A stretch of DNA of 64,000 bases from Blautia parvula (GCF_020215665.1 NZ_CP084061.1:5802501-5866500), one strand, 5' to 3'; counted from the first letter of the stretch, positions 17,146 to 26,322 are shown. Translations and numbers: made by a program. Notes: generated by a model not told the origin, from the letters alone.

Positions 17146-18195
17146 ATGGAAAAGAAAGAACAGCAGCACAAGCGCCGTGTCCGCTATAAAGGCACCCATC
17201 CAAGAAATTATAAAGAAAAATATAAAGAACTGCAGCCGGAGAAATACGCGGATACCATCCAAAAGGTCATTGAAAAAGGCAGTACACCTGCCGGAATGCA
17301 CATTTCCATTATGGTAAAGGAAATCCTGGATTTTCTGCAGATACAGCCGGGGCAGACAGGTCTGGATGCAACCCTCGGGTACGGCGGACACACGTCGGAA
17401 ATGCTGAAATGCCTGCAGGCAGAAGGCCATATTTATGCCCTGGATGTGGACCCCATTGAGATGGAAAAGACGAGAGAGCGGCTGCAGAAAAAAGGATACG
17501 GCCCTGAGATACTTACCATCATACAGAAAAATTTCGCTGATATTGACCAGGTGGCAGAACAGGCCGGAAAGTTTGATTTTGTTCTGGCGGACCTGGGCGT
17601 ATCCTCCATGCAGATAGACAATCCTGACAGAGGATTTTCCTACAAAACGGACGGACCTCTGGATCTGAGGCTGAATCCCCAAAAGGGTGTCTCCGCTGCG
17701 CAGCGCCTTAAGGAAGTGACCCAGGAAGAACTGGAGGGAATGCTGGTAGAAAATTCAGACGAGCCTTTTGCAGAGGAGATCGCCAGGGCTGTTATGCAGG
17801 AATTAAAAAAAGGAAATGAGGTGTCCACCACCACACAGCTTCGCAGAATCATCGAGAAAGCACTCTGCCGTGTACCGGAAAAGGAGCGGGAGGAGGCTGT
17901 GAAAAAATCCTGCCAGAGAACCTTCCAGGCACTCAGGATTGATGTGAACAGCGAGTTTGAGGTGCTGGAAGCCTTTCTGGAGAAGCTGCCCGATGTTCTG
18001 GCAGAGGGCGGCCGCGCGGCTATTCTGACCTTTCATTCAGGGGAGGACAGGCTTGTGAAAAAATCCTTCAAGCAGCTTTGCAAAGCAGGTGTATACAGGG
18101 AAGTATCCACAGAAGTGATCCGGCCGTCCGCAGAGGAATGCAGAAGAAATCCACGTGCAAGGTCTACAAAAATGCGCTGGGCCGTCAAAGCATAA
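17146..18195 (+). CDS. rsmH: RsmH/MraW-like 16S rRNA (cytosine-N4) methyltransferase
   Basis: 349 residues from the ATG at 17146, preceded by AAAGGAG. Would methylate N4 of C1402 in 16S rRNA with S-adenosylmethionine. Family features are GLDATLGYGGHTSEML (SAM site, near residue 75), LADLGVSSMQID, the FSYKTDGPLDLRLN segment, FQALRIDVNSE and LTFHSGEDRLVK. Compared with classical RsmH it has a basic N-terminal extension of about 45 residues, and SIMVKE replaces the usual HxPVLLxE. It stands alone rather than before ftsL in a division cluster, so it may be a paralogue. A strong terminator follows. Confidence 0.85.
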   Translation: MEKKEQQHKRRVRYKGTHPRNYKEKYKELQPEKYADTIQKVIEKGSTPAGMHISIMVKEILDFLQIQPGQTGLDATLGYGGHTSEMLKCLQAEGHIYALDVDPIEMEKTRERLQKKGYGPEILTIIQKNFADIDQVAEQAGKFDFVLADLGVSSMQIDNPDRGFSYKTDGPLDLRLNPQKGVSAAQRLKEVTQEELEGMLVENSDEPFAEEIARAVMQELKKGNEVSTTTQLRRIIEKALCRVPEKEREEAVKKSCQRTFQALRIDVNSEFEVLEAFLEKLPDVLAEGGRAAILTFHSGEDRLVKKSFKQLCKAGVYREVSTEVIRPSAEECRRNPRARSTKMRWAVKA

Positions 18196-18214
18196 CAAGA
18201 AGCTTAAAGACCAT

Positions 18215-18258
18215 GGCATGGAGATTCATAAGTAATTATGGCCTCCATGCCGTTTTTT
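18215..18258 (+). terminator. Rho-independent terminator after the RsmH-like gene
   Basis: Arms GGCATGGAG (18215-18223) and CTCCATGCC (18243-18251) form a perfect 9-bp stem, followed by TTTTTT at 18253-18258. Confidence 0.85.
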
Positions 18259-18352
18259 GTAACATGGCTGTCACAACTCTTTTTTATCCTTTAACAGGAT
18301 GGATGAAGTAAACGATTTGATTCCATACTGAGAAAGGGAGTATAAAAGAATT

Positions 18353-19204
18353 ATGAAAATATTAAAGAAACTGATTTTCGCCGTTTGTCTGTTATTTCTT
18401 CTGACCGCAGGCTGTATCTTCTATGCATTTCGGATCGAACCGTTCCGGATCAGCGTCAATACCTTTGCCATGGGGGCAGAAGAAAGCAGTGCAGAACCTG
18501 TAAAGATCGTTCAGATCTCAGATATTCATATAAAGGAGGACTTCACATACAAAAATCTGGAGAAAATAGTGGAGAGATGCAATCGCCTGTCACCGGATTT
18601 TGTTGTCTTTACAGGAGATTTATATGATAATTATGCAAAATACAGCGATGACAGCCGCATTATCTCCGAATTGAAAAAGCTGCATGCGGAATATGGAAAG
18701 ATTGCCATATGGGGAAACAGGGACTACGGTGGCGGCGCGGTGCGAAAATATCAGGAGATCATGGAACTTTCGGGGTTTACATTACTTAAAAATGAGAGTA
18801 TGTTCATTACAACGAAGAACGGGAAAAAAATACAGTTTACAGGTCTGGATGATTCTCTTCTGGGGCAGCCGTCCATGCCGGATATGACCGGAACGGACGC
18901 GGCGGATTTTAAGATCCTCCTGACCCATGAGCCGGACAGCGTCCTGACGTTTCCGGACAGCGGTCATCCACTGATCTTAAGCGGGCACAGCCATGGAGGG
19001 CAGGTCAGGATTCCGTTTCTTCCCTTTGTAAACGAAAGGGCCGTGGCAGCGACCTCCCTCTCCTCCAAATACAGCGGAGGGATGTACCGGGTGGGAGAGG
19101 AGGGGAAACAGAAGCTGTATGTAAATACCGGACTTGGGACTACCCATATTTCCGCCCGCTTTGGTGTGGTTCCGGAGATCACAGTGTTTGAAATTTATAT
19201 CTGA
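18353..19204 (+). CDS. Membrane-anchored metallophosphoesterase (YkuE-like)
   Basis: 283 residues. A hydrophobic segment near residues 5-24 (LIFAVCLLFLLTAGCIFYAF) anchors the enzyme with its domain outside. Metal motifs appear in family order: VQISDIHI, FTGDLYDN, WGNRDYGGG, LTHEPD and SGHSHGGQ. The third motif is GNRD where most relatives have GNHD/E, so the usual catalytic histidine is replaced by arginine. Similar proteins act on phospholipid head groups or nucleotides. 20 bases ahead of a two-component system, so perhaps part of its envelope-stress response. Confidence 0.83.
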   Translation: MKILKKLIFAVCLLFLLTAGCIFYAFRIEPFRISVNTFAMGAEESSAEPVKIVQISDIHIKEDFTYKNLEKIVERCNRLSPDFVVFTGDLYDNYAKYSDDSRIISELKKLHAEYGKIAIWGNRDYGGGAVRKYQEIMELSGFTLLKNESMFITTKNGKKIQFTGLDDSLLGQPSMPDMTGTDAADFKILLTHEPDSVLTFPDSGHPLILSGHSHGGQVRIPFLPFVNERAVAATSLSSKYSGGMYRVGEEGKQKLYVNTGLGTTHISARFGVVPEITVFEIYI

Positions 19205-19224
19205 ATATTGGGGAGAGAGAACAC

Positions 19225-19875
19225 ATGAAGGTTTTGATCGCAGAAGATGATGAAAATATGAGCCGTATTTTAAAGCTGTATCTGGAGAGAGAGGGGTACA
19301 CCGTGCAGACTGTTTTTAACGGGGAGGACGCGCTTGATTATTTTGAAACGGATGGGGCGGACCTGATGATCTTAGACTGGATGATGCCCGGAAGAGACGG
19401 ACTTTCTGTGTGCAGGGAGATCCGCCGTATGAAAATTCCGGTGAAGATCATCATGCTCACCGCAAAGTCAGCAGCGGCCAGTGAATTGCAGGGCCTTGTC
19501 ACAGGGGCAGACGATTATATCAGGAAACCTTTTGATATGGAAATCCTGCTGGTGCGCATAAAAAAACTGTGCAATATGGAATCCATCCTGCGCTGCGGAG
19601 CGGTTTCCCTGAATCCCCAGACTCATGAGGTGCGGATGGACCAAAAGAAGGTGGATCTGACGAAAAAGGAATACGATCTGCTTCATTATTTTCTCGTGAA
19701 TAAGAACATGATCCTGTCCAGGGAACAGATTTTGGACAGCGTCTGGGGGATGGATTACGCAGGGGATGTGCGGACCGTGGATACGCATATCCGGCGTCTG
19801 AGAAAAAAGATCGGTGATTCCTGCATCAAAACCAGTTTTGGTTCAGGCTATAGGATGGAGGAAGCTTATGAATAA
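19225..19875 (+). CDS. OmpR-family response regulator
   Basis: 216 residues. Receiver domain with acidic pocket (AEDDEN), phospho-aspartate in LMILDWMMPGRDG near residue 52 and the KPFD lysine near 102; C-terminal winged helix ending RTVDTHIRRLRKKIG and FGSGYRMEE. Works with the histidine kinase whose start overlaps its end by 8 bases. Targets are unknown; the linked metallophosphoesterase suggests a cell-envelope regulon. Confidence 0.92.
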   Translation: MKVLIAEDDENMSRILKLYLEREGYTVQTVFNGEDALDYFETDGADLMILDWMMPGRDGLSVCREIRRMKIPVKIIMLTAKSAAASELQGLVTGADDYIRKPFDMEILLVRIKKLCNMESILRCGAVSLNPQTHEVRMDQKKVDLTKKEYDLLHYFLVNKNMILSREQILDSVWGMDYAGDVRTVDTHIRRLRKKIGDSCIKTSFGSGYRMEEAYE

Positions 19876-21247
19876 GCTATCACAAAAATTCATGGCAGGC
19901 ATTCTTGTCATACTGTCTGTTTCCACCTGTGCATCAGCCCTGTTAAACGCCGGTTTTGTGGATAAATATTATCTGCACCAGAAAAAAAAGAGTCTCTCTG
20001 AGATTTGCGGCAGGCTCATGGAAGCAGTGGATGACGGCGTACCCTATGAAGAGGCGATCCGGGAAATTGAGGCGGAAAATAAAGTGATAGCCGTATCCGC
20101 AGACAGCCGCAGCTCGGACAATGACATGATCAATTATGAAATAAGAGATGCTTTTCAGGTAAAAGGTGTTGGGTTTCAGAAGTTCTGGCTGTGGGAAGAA
20201 GATTACAAAGAGGTGATGCGCGGGAAGAACAGAATCCGCCTCTACAGCCAGGAAAAATTAAATTACAGTCTGCTTGTGGAATACGCTGCCGGGGACTCCA
20301 GACTGTTTTCAGTTGCCATGATCCTTCCTGATATAAAAGATGCGGTCCGGATCATGAACGCATGTACGGTATCCATCAGTTTCCTTACCATTTTACTGTC
20401 TCTTCTGTTTATTTTTATTCTGGTGAGAAGGGTGACCGCGCCGCTGAAACAATTCGATGCCTTTGCTGCCTCCATGGGAAGAAACGAATTTCATCCGCTG
20501 GAGATCCATACGAATGATGAACTGGAGAGGGCAGCCGCCAATCTCAATGCCATGGGAAACCAGATCACGGCCTACCAGAAATCCCTGCAGAATAAAAAGG
20601 AACAGATGGAACAGCTTCTGGACAATGTCGCCCACGATCTGAAAACGCCGGTTTCCCTGATCAGGCTCTATGCAGACGGGATAAAAGACGGTCTGGATGA
20701 CGGCACCTTTCTGGACACGATCATGCAGCAGAGCAGTCAGATGGACCGGATGATAAACAGGCTGCTGTTTTTGACCCGCATTGAGAAAAAAGAGCCATCC
20801 CTTGAACCATATGATCTCAGTGACATGCTGCAGGATATCCTGGAATCCTGCACGCCGCTTTCGAAAGAGCAGAATCTGGAATTTGTCCCGGATATCCAAG
20901 CGCAGACTGTGGTGACAACAAACGGAGAGTGGATGGAATCTGTTTTTTCCAACCTGATTACAAACGCCGTAAAATACGCTTCCGGTCATAAGATATGGAT
21001 CACCCTGCAGAAAAACGCCGAACAGGTGGTTTTCATCATAAAAAATGAGTGCCGGAAGGAACACCTGAATCTGGAGAAAATATGGGATCCATACTATGTG
21101 GGAGAGCAGTCACGCAATAAACATCTTTCCGGGACAGGACTGGGCCTTACGATGGTGAAGAAAATGGTTCAGAAGCTAAACTGCGAGATAACCTGTACCT
21201 TAGAAGACGAAATGCTCTCTTTTATCCTGAAGATACCCCTGGATTGA
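19868..21247 (+). CDS. Sensor histidine kinase
   Basis: 459 residues from the ATG at 19868, within the end of the regulator gene; longer frames overlap it further. Two membrane spans (about 10-30 and 165-190) enclose an extracellular sensor of about 135 residues, then HAMP, the dimerisation histidine in DNVAHDLKTPVSLIR, and the ATPase boxes NLITNAVKYA and SGTGLGLTMVKKM. The conserved DxGxG box is weak (IIKNECRKE), as in some small Clostridia kinases. Followed by a bidirectional terminator. Confidence 0.9.
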   Translation: MNKLSQKFMAGILVILSVSTCASALLNAGFVDKYYLHQKKKSLSEICGRLMEAVDDGVPYEEAIREIEAENKVIAVSADSRSSDNDMINYEIRDAFQVKGVGFQKFWLWEEDYKEVMRGKNRIRLYSQEKLNYSLLVEYAAGDSRLFSVAMILPDIKDAVRIMNACTVSISFLTILLSLLFIFILVRRVTAPLKQFDAFAASMGRNEFHPLEIHTNDELERAAANLNAMGNQITAYQKSLQNKKEQMEQLLDNVAHDLKTPVSLIRLYADGIKDGLDDGTFLDTIMQQSSQMDRMINRLLFLTRIEKKEPSLEPYDLSDMLQDILESCTPLSKEQNLEFVPDIQAQTVVTTNGEWMESVFSNLITNAVKYASGHKIWITLQKNAEQVVFIIKNECRKEHLNLEKIWDPYYVGEQSRNKHLSGTGLGLTMVKKMVQKLNCEITCTLEDEMLSFILKIPLD

Positions 21248-21282
21248 TCCAAAGAGACATCGGATCTTCCGGAACGATAAAA

Positions 21283-21330
21283 CCCGTACCAAAAGACTGC
21301 CGTAATGCAGCCTTATGATACGGGCTTTTT
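21283..21330. terminator. Bidirectional terminator between convergent genes
   Basis: CCCGTA (21283-21288) pairs with TACGGG (21319-21324), with CTTTTT after on the plus strand and GGTTTTA after on the minus strand. The loop is long and can pair further. It ends both the kinase and the acetyltransferase transcripts. Confidence 0.55.
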
Positions 21331-21334
21331 ATGC

Positions 21335-21952
21335 TTATTCTGTAATCTCTCCGCCGGTCTCAAAGAGGCGGTCTTTGAAATAATATTTCTTATCCTCATC
21401 CGTGATCTCTTTGATGACCCTGGCCGGATTTCCCACGGCCACGCTGTTGTCCGGGATATCCTTTGTGACAACACTGCCGGAGCCGATCACCACATTGTTT
21501 CCAATATGCACGCCCGGATTGATCACCACATTGCCGCCTACCCATACATTGTCACCGATGGATATTCCGATACCATATTCCCAGCCGGAATTTCTGGTTT
21601 CCGGGTGCAGGGGATGGCCGGCAGTGTAGATGGAGACATTGGGGGCAAACATAACATTTTTTCCGATGGTCACTTTAGCGACATCTAAAATCACACAGTT
21701 GGCATTGGCGAAGAAGTTTTCACCCACTTCTGTGTTGCTGCCGTAATCAAAATAGATGGGCTGTTCCATCCAGACATTCTCTCCGGTCTTTCCCAGCAGT
21801 TCCTTTAAGATGGCAACTCTTTTTTCTCCCTGGGAAGGGCGGCACTGGTTAAAGTCATAGCAAAGCTCTTTTGCTTTTGCACGCTCTTCGGTAAGCACGG
21901 TATCTGCCGGGTAGTAGAGCATTTCTTTCAGCATGCGTTCTTTTTGCGTCAT
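21335..21952 (-). CDS. maa: Maltose/galactoside O-acetyltransferase (LbH family)
   Basis: 205 residues. An N-terminal helical cap (MTQKERMLKEMLYYPAD, the Maa-type domain) is followed by left-handed beta-helix hexapeptide repeats from about residue 70 to 185 (e.g. IGDNVWVGGNVVINPGVHIG). The catalytic histidine lies in APNVSIYTAGHPLHP. Acetylates a sugar hydroxyl with acetyl-CoA, which may detoxify non-metabolised sugars. It is 6 bases after malQ, the last gene of the alpha-glucan operon. Confidence 0.88.
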   Translation of the reverse strand: MTQKERMLKEMLYYPADTVLTEERAKAKELCYDFNQCRPSQGEKRVAILKELLGKTGENVWMEQPIYFDYGSNTEVGENFFANANCVILDVAKVTIGKNVMFAPNVSIYTAGHPLHPETRNSGWEYGIGISIGDNVWVGGNVVINPGVHIGNNVVIGSGSVVTKDIPDNSVAVGNPARVIKEITDEDKKYYFKDRLFETGGEITE

Positions 21953-21958
21953 AATCTG

Positions 21959-23446
21959 TTACCTTTCATAAATTCTTGTGATTTTCCGTATCCGGTTCTG
22001 TAAATCCTGCGAAAATTCACCGGGCAGGAGCCGCCACTTCCAGTTTTCACCCAGAGTGGACGGGGTGTTCATGCGGCAGTCATTGCCAAGGCCCAGGTAA
22101 TCCTGCATGGGGATGATGCACAGGCGTGCGCAGCTTCCCATGACCCGGCAGATGACCTCCCAGTACAGACTTCTGTCTGCAGTAGTGTAGTCGTGCAGGT
22201 AATCACGCAGCATTTCCTTTTCCTTCGCTGAAATATCCTGGTACCAACCATTTAATGTGGCATTGTCATGGGTGCCTGTATAGACCACGGAATTCTCAGG
22301 ATAATTGTGGGGCAGGTAGTCACTGGCACATCCCGTATCCCTGGTGTCAAAGGCAAATTCAAACACTTTCATGCCGGGAAATCCGCTTTCCCAGACCATA
22401 TGGCGCACAGAATCGGTCACATATCCCAGATCTTCGGCAATGACATCTCTCCAGCCAAGGACTTCCTTCATTTTGTTGAAAATCTCCATGCCGGGGCCTT
22501 TTTCCCAGTGCCCGTTCCAGGCGGTGGTGTCTCCGTAGGGAATGGAAAAATATTCGTCAAATCCCCGGAAATGGTCGATTCTCACCACGTCATAGAGCCG
22601 GAAGGTGTAGGAGAGACGTTCCATCCACCAGGCAAATCCGGTGTTTCTATGGTAATCCCAGCGGTAAAGAGGATTGCCCCAGAGCTGGCCGTCTGCGGCG
22701 AATCCATCGGGCGGACAGCCGGCTACAGCCACGGGCACATTATCTTCGTCAAGCTGGAACAGCTCCGGATGTGCCCAGGTATCAGCACTATCGTAGGCAA
22801 CATAGATGGGGATATCCCCGATGATCCGGATGCCCTTTTGGTTTGCATAGGATTTCAGCTTCTGCCACTGGCAGGTGAACTGAAACTGCATATATTTGTA
22901 AAATTCGATATCAAAATACAGTTTTTCCCTGTAGTAGTCCAGGGCATATCCATAGCGTTTTCTGATATCCTCCGGCCATTGGTCCCAGCATTCATCCCCG
23001 AAGAAATTCTTCACTGCCATGAAGAGCGCATAGTCCTCAAGCCACCAGGAATTATCGGAACAAAAAGTCAGAAAATCCTGATTCTGTGATACATTGCTCC
23101 GCTCGTATGCTGTGCGGAGCAGTTTAAAACGCGCTTTGTATATCTTTCCGTAGTCCACAGACCTGGGATCGCTGCCGAAGTCAGCATCGTCGCATTCTTC
23201 CTGCGAGAGTACACCCTCGCTGATCAGAACCTCCAGGTCAATAAAGTAAGGATTGCCTGCATAGGTGGAGAATGACTGGTAAGGTGAATCTCCGTAGCTT
23301 GTGGGACCCAGAGGCAGAATCTGCCAGTATTTCTGCCCGGCAGATGCGAGCTGGTCCGCAAATGTATAGGCTTCTTTTGAAAAACAGCCGATTCCGTAGC
23401 CTGACGGAAGGCTGGATATGGGAAGTAAAATTCCGCTTTCTCTCAT
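21959..23446 (-). CDS. malQ: 4-alpha-glucanotransferase (amylomaltase, GH77)
   Basis: 495 residues, the normal bacterial length. Transfers 1,4-alpha-glucan segments between maltodextrins, releasing glucose. GH77 features: LPISSLPSGYGIGCF and WQILPLGPTSYGDSPYQ at the N-terminus, RIIGDIPIYV, the nucleophile Asp in VRIDHFRGFDEY, the acid Glu in IAEDLGYVT, and GTHDNATLNGWY. The GGGGG before the ATG is the likely ribosome site. It lies between the GH13 glucosidase and the acetyltransferase. Confidence 0.96.
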   Translation of the reverse strand: MRESGILLPISSLPSGYGIGCFSKEAYTFADQLASAGQKYWQILPLGPTSYGDSPYQSFSTYAGNPYFIDLEVLISEGVLSQEECDDADFGSDPRSVDYGKIYKARFKLLRTAYERSNVSQNQDFLTFCSDNSWWLEDYALFMAVKNFFGDECWDQWPEDIRKRYGYALDYYREKLYFDIEFYKYMQFQFTCQWQKLKSYANQKGIRIIGDIPIYVAYDSADTWAHPELFQLDEDNVPVAVAGCPPDGFAADGQLWGNPLYRWDYHRNTGFAWWMERLSYTFRLYDVVRIDHFRGFDEYFSIPYGDTTAWNGHWEKGPGMEIFNKMKEVLGWRDVIAEDLGYVTDSVRHMVWESGFPGMKVFEFAFDTRDTGCASDYLPHNYPENSVVYTGTHDNATLNGWYQDISAKEKEMLRDYLHDYTTADRSLYWEVICRVMGSCARLCIIPMQDYLGLGNDCRMNTPSTLGENWKWRLLPGEFSQDLQNRIRKITRIYER

Positions 23447-23595
23447 AGGTAAAACCCCCTGATCGTATTCAGAGCCGGCGGATGTACCGCTTGGGCTTAT
23501 GGGGTTATTTTATCATAGATGCAGCGGAAATGGAAACCTATTTGTAACGAATCAGCAGGTCTGCCCGTAACTGTGAGGGTACCCAACCGTTACAT
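23447..23595. other. Spacer between GH13 gene and malQ with a short structured repeat
   Basis: 149 bases. Holds the 50-bp inverted-repeat element at 23544-23593, immediately after the GH13 stop on the minus strand, so it could act as an attenuator or processing site between the two genes. No good promoter for malQ was seen. Confidence 0.4.
23544..23593. repeat. Short degenerate relative of the structured repeat
   Basis: 50 bp bounded by GTAACG and CGTTAC. Its first 22 bases (GTAAC, TCAG, CAGGTCTGC in order) match the reverse complement of the right end of the copy at 62255-62388. The middle of the larger element is missing. It looks like an internally deleted copy in the opposite orientation; the match is short, so homology is probable rather than certain. 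Confidence 0.45.
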
Positions 23596-25269
23596 TTATT
23601 TCTCCAGTTCCAGCACCAATACCTGGTAGCCGTGTAAGGTTATGGAATGATCTGTAAGGTTCATATCAGGATAGTTGTTGATCAGGACCTTTTTGCAGGC
23701 AGCAGGCAGTTCTATGGTCTGCTCCTCCTTCTGGTAATTGCCGATCACAAGCAGGTCCTTGTCACCTCTGCGGAAATAGGACATAAGGTTGTGGCGCTCC
23801 TCGAGATAGGGAACCAGCTCCCCGTACACTACGGTTTCCTGATATTCCGGATCTTTTCTCAGGGCGATCAGTGCCTTATAGAAAGCGTACACGGAATTTT
23901 CATCATGGATCTGGGATTCCACATTGATCTCTGTGTAGTTGGGATTGAGGATAAGCCATGGTTTACCTGTAGTGAAGCCGGCGTTCTCCCGGCTGTTCCA
24001 CTGCATGGGAGATCTGGCGTTGTCACGGTTGTAGGTTGCCATGATCTTCAGCGCCTCTTCCTCAGAATATCCGGCCTCCCGTGCTACGTGGTACTGGTCA
24101 AGAGCGCTGATATCGTCAACCTCCTCCAGTGGGATCACACCCAGGTTTTCCATGCCGATCTCCTGTCCCTGATAGATGAAAGGAAGGCCTTTCAGCATGA
24201 AATACAGGGCAGCCAGCATTTTTTTGCTGGTATCGCAGCAGTCACCTTCCGGAATATAGTAGCTGACACCCCGGGGCTCGTCATGGTTTTCAATGATGTT
24301 GGATAAAAATCCGATGTCACCTACGCGCTTTTGGGAGTGGAAGCAGCATTTCTTGTAGTCATCCGGTGTGATGCGTTTACAGTCATACCATCCCTTTTCA
24401 CTCTTGCCGAAAGAGGTTTCGGCAAAGTCAAACATGGAGGAGAAGTAGCCGTTGTCTCCGATGAAATCAGGAATCTCCTCTTCTTTTTCATTGAACACTT
24501 CACCTACCGTAAACGCGTCGTGGGGCTTGAAGGTGCGGTCACGCATTTCGCCCAGAAATTCACCAACCCCTGTGGCATCCTCCAGCATATTGTCAATGAG
24601 GCTCAATCCGTCTTCGCGGTCAACCGGGTAATCTTTGTAAGGAAGCTTTTTCTTGATATTGATGATCGCGTCAATGCGGAACCCGCCAAGGCCCTTGTCC
24701 AGCCACCAGTTGATGTTTTTGTAAACCTCTTCCCTGACGGCTTCGTTTTCCCAGTTCAGGTCCGGCTGTTTTTTGTGGAACACGTGCATGTACTGCTTGT
24801 CCGGGCGTCCGGGAAGGGGTTCCCACACAGAGCCGCCGAAGTAGCTTCTCCAGTTGCAGGGCAGTTCGCCTTCTTTTCTGTCCTCTATGTAGAAGAAGTT
24901 GCCGTATTCCCCGTCCGGGTCCGCGCAGGCCTTTTGGAACCATTCATGTTCATCGGAACAGTGGTTTACCACCAGGTCCATGAGAATGTACATACCGCGT
25001 TTTTCTGCCTCTTTCAGCAGGTGGTCCATATCCTCCATGGTGCCGAAGGAGGGGTCGATTTTATAGTAATCCGAGATATCATAACCCTGGTCTGCAAAAG
25101 GAGATGCATAGATGGGGGAAATCCAGATGATGTCCACACCCAAATCCTTTAAATAGTCCAGCTTGCTGATGATGCCCGGCAGATCACCGATGCCGTCTCC
25201 GTTGGAATCATAAAAACTTTTTGGATAAATCTGATATGCCACTTTGCCGTGCCACCATTTTCTTTGCAT
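23596..25269 (-). CDS. Alpha-glucosidase / oligo-1,6-glucosidase (GH13)
   Basis: 557 residues from the ATG at 25269 (GGAGG 10 bases upstream; the TTG at 25275 is too near it). Hydrolyses alpha-linked gluco-oligosaccharides from the non-reducing end. GH13 motifs in order: WISPIYASPFADQGYDISDY, MDLVVNHCSDEHEWF, the nucleophile Asp in GFRIDAIINI, the acid Glu in FTVGEVFNE, and ENHDEPRG. The NAFFIYQ-type region reads LPFIYQGQEIGMEN. The valine-free motif after the nucleophile is of the oligo-1,6-glucosidase/trehalose-6-phosphate hydrolase group, so exact linkage preference is uncertain. Operon with malQ; AraC-type gene upstream. Confidence 0.92.
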   Translation of the reverse strand: MQRKWWHGKVAYQIYPKSFYDSNGDGIGDLPGIISKLDYLKDLGVDIIWISPIYASPFADQGYDISDYYKIDPSFGTMEDMDHLLKEAEKRGMYILMDLVVNHCSDEHEWFQKACADPDGEYGNFFYIEDRKEGELPCNWRSYFGGSVWEPLPGRPDKQYMHVFHKKQPDLNWENEAVREEVYKNINWWLDKGLGGFRIDAIINIKKKLPYKDYPVDREDGLSLIDNMLEDATGVGEFLGEMRDRTFKPHDAFTVGEVFNEKEEEIPDFIGDNGYFSSMFDFAETSFGKSEKGWYDCKRITPDDYKKCCFHSQKRVGDIGFLSNIIENHDEPRGVSYYIPEGDCCDTSKKMLAALYFMLKGLPFIYQGQEIGMENLGVIPLEEVDDISALDQYHVAREAGYSEEEALKIMATYNRDNARSPMQWNSRENAGFTTGKPWLILNPNYTEINVESQIHDENSVYAFYKALIALRKDPEYQETVVYGELVPYLEERHNLMSYFRRGDKDLLVIGNYQKEEQTIELPAACKKVLINNYPDMNLTDHSITLHGYQVLVLELEK

Positions 25270-25392
25270 GTTCAATATACCTCCGTATGATCGATCTGAT
25301 TTTTGGCAGCTTTCTTCTGCCGCCTGACGAGGATTATTATACTGACATTTGACACGGTTTGTCTTACGAATATTTGATTAAAAACTACGAAA

Positions 25393-26322
25393 TTATGACT
25401 TTTCGCTGCGGAAAGTTTTTCTGTACTGCAGAGGTGTGGAGCCGGTCTTCTTACGGAACTCCCGAAGAAAATTCCCAAGATTGTTGAAACCGCAGTCCAG
25501 GCAGATGTCCATGACCGGCAGTTCCGTGTCCTGGAGCAGGGTGATGGCACGGCCGATGCGGTATTCATTGATATAGGTGACAGGCGTCCTGCCGATGGCC
25601 TTTTTAAAAAAGCGGCAGAAATACTGTTCGTTCATGCCTGCCTGCCGGGCCAGGTCGTGGATATAGAATTTTTCCTGATAATGTTCATGGATGTAAGCCA
25701 GGGAATTTTTGATGATTTCCACTCTGTAATCATCGGTTTTCTCCTGTGTGGTCAGCAGTCCCTCACCTGCCAGAATACCCAGTATTTTCAGGAGGCCGGC
25801 CCGGATAAAGAGCTGGGAGGGCAGGTCTTCCGTCACCGTCTGCCCTTCCTTTGAGAGGTAGGAACCACTCTGGTAAAATACATTTACAATATCCAGATAT
25901 TCTTTTTTGACTGCAGAAAAGGCGGGGTCCTTAGGACTCAGACACAGGGGGAAATAGAGTTTTTTCTTTAACAGGGGCTGGAGGATACGGCTCTGGGCGA
26001 TATCATAATTGTCAAAACTTAAAATGCGAGGGTGAAAGAGCACGGCAGATTCCAGGCAGGCGGACTTTGGATGGATGGAATGCAGATCCCCGGCGTTGAT
26101 GAAATAAAAACACTCCTCCTGTATGTGATAAGTCTCCATATTGACATCCAGTTGGAAGTCTCCTTTCATAAAATACAGGATTTCCACCTCGTCATGCCAG
26201 TGATGTTTTACTCCTTCCCAGTCTGTGACCTCGAAGATTTCATAGAGGCCGCAGGGGAAAGAGGCTGTGCCGTGGTCTTTCTGCTCCTTCAGATCCATAT
26301 CAGAGTTGTCCGGTAATTTCAT
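25393..26322 (-). CDS. AraC-family transcriptional regulator
   Basis: 309 residues. The N-terminal cupin (HHWHDEVEILYFMKGDFQLDVN, then FYFINAGDLHSIHP) would sense a sugar. The C-terminal AraC domain has two helix-turn-helix motifs (IHDLARQAGMNEQYFCRFFKK and VMDICLDCGFNNLGNFLREFRKKTG). It is 117 bases upstream of the GH13 gene on the same strand and is the likely activator of the alpha-glucan operon. GGGGAG precedes its ATG. Confidence 0.92.
   Translation of the reverse strand: MKLPDNSDMDLKEQKDHGTASFPCGLYEIFEVTDWEGVKHHWHDEVEILYFMKGDFQLDVNMETYHIQEECFYFINAGDLHSIHPKSACLESAVLFHPRILSFDNYDIAQSRILQPLLKKKLYFPLCLSPKDPAFSAVKKEYLDIVNVFYQSGSYLSKEGQTVTEDLPSQLFIRAGLLKILGILAGEGLLTTQEKTDDYRVEIIKNSLAYIHEHYQEKFYIHDLARQAGMNEQYFCRFFKKAIGRTPVTYINEYRIGRAITLLQDTELPVMDICLDCGFNNLGNFLREFRKKTGSTPLQYRKTFRSEKS

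Noticed and set aside
22268-23089. Long plus-strand ORF of 273 codons opposite malQ
   Set aside because: Antisense shadow of malQ, which has full GH77 motifs; no ribosome site and no family features on the opposite strand.
23596-25269. Trehalose-6-phosphate hydrolase instead of an alpha-glucosidase
   Set aside because: The motifs do not exclude it, but the malQ, acetyltransferase and AraC neighbours, with no trehalose PTS gene, favour maltodextrin use; left as uncertainty within the call.
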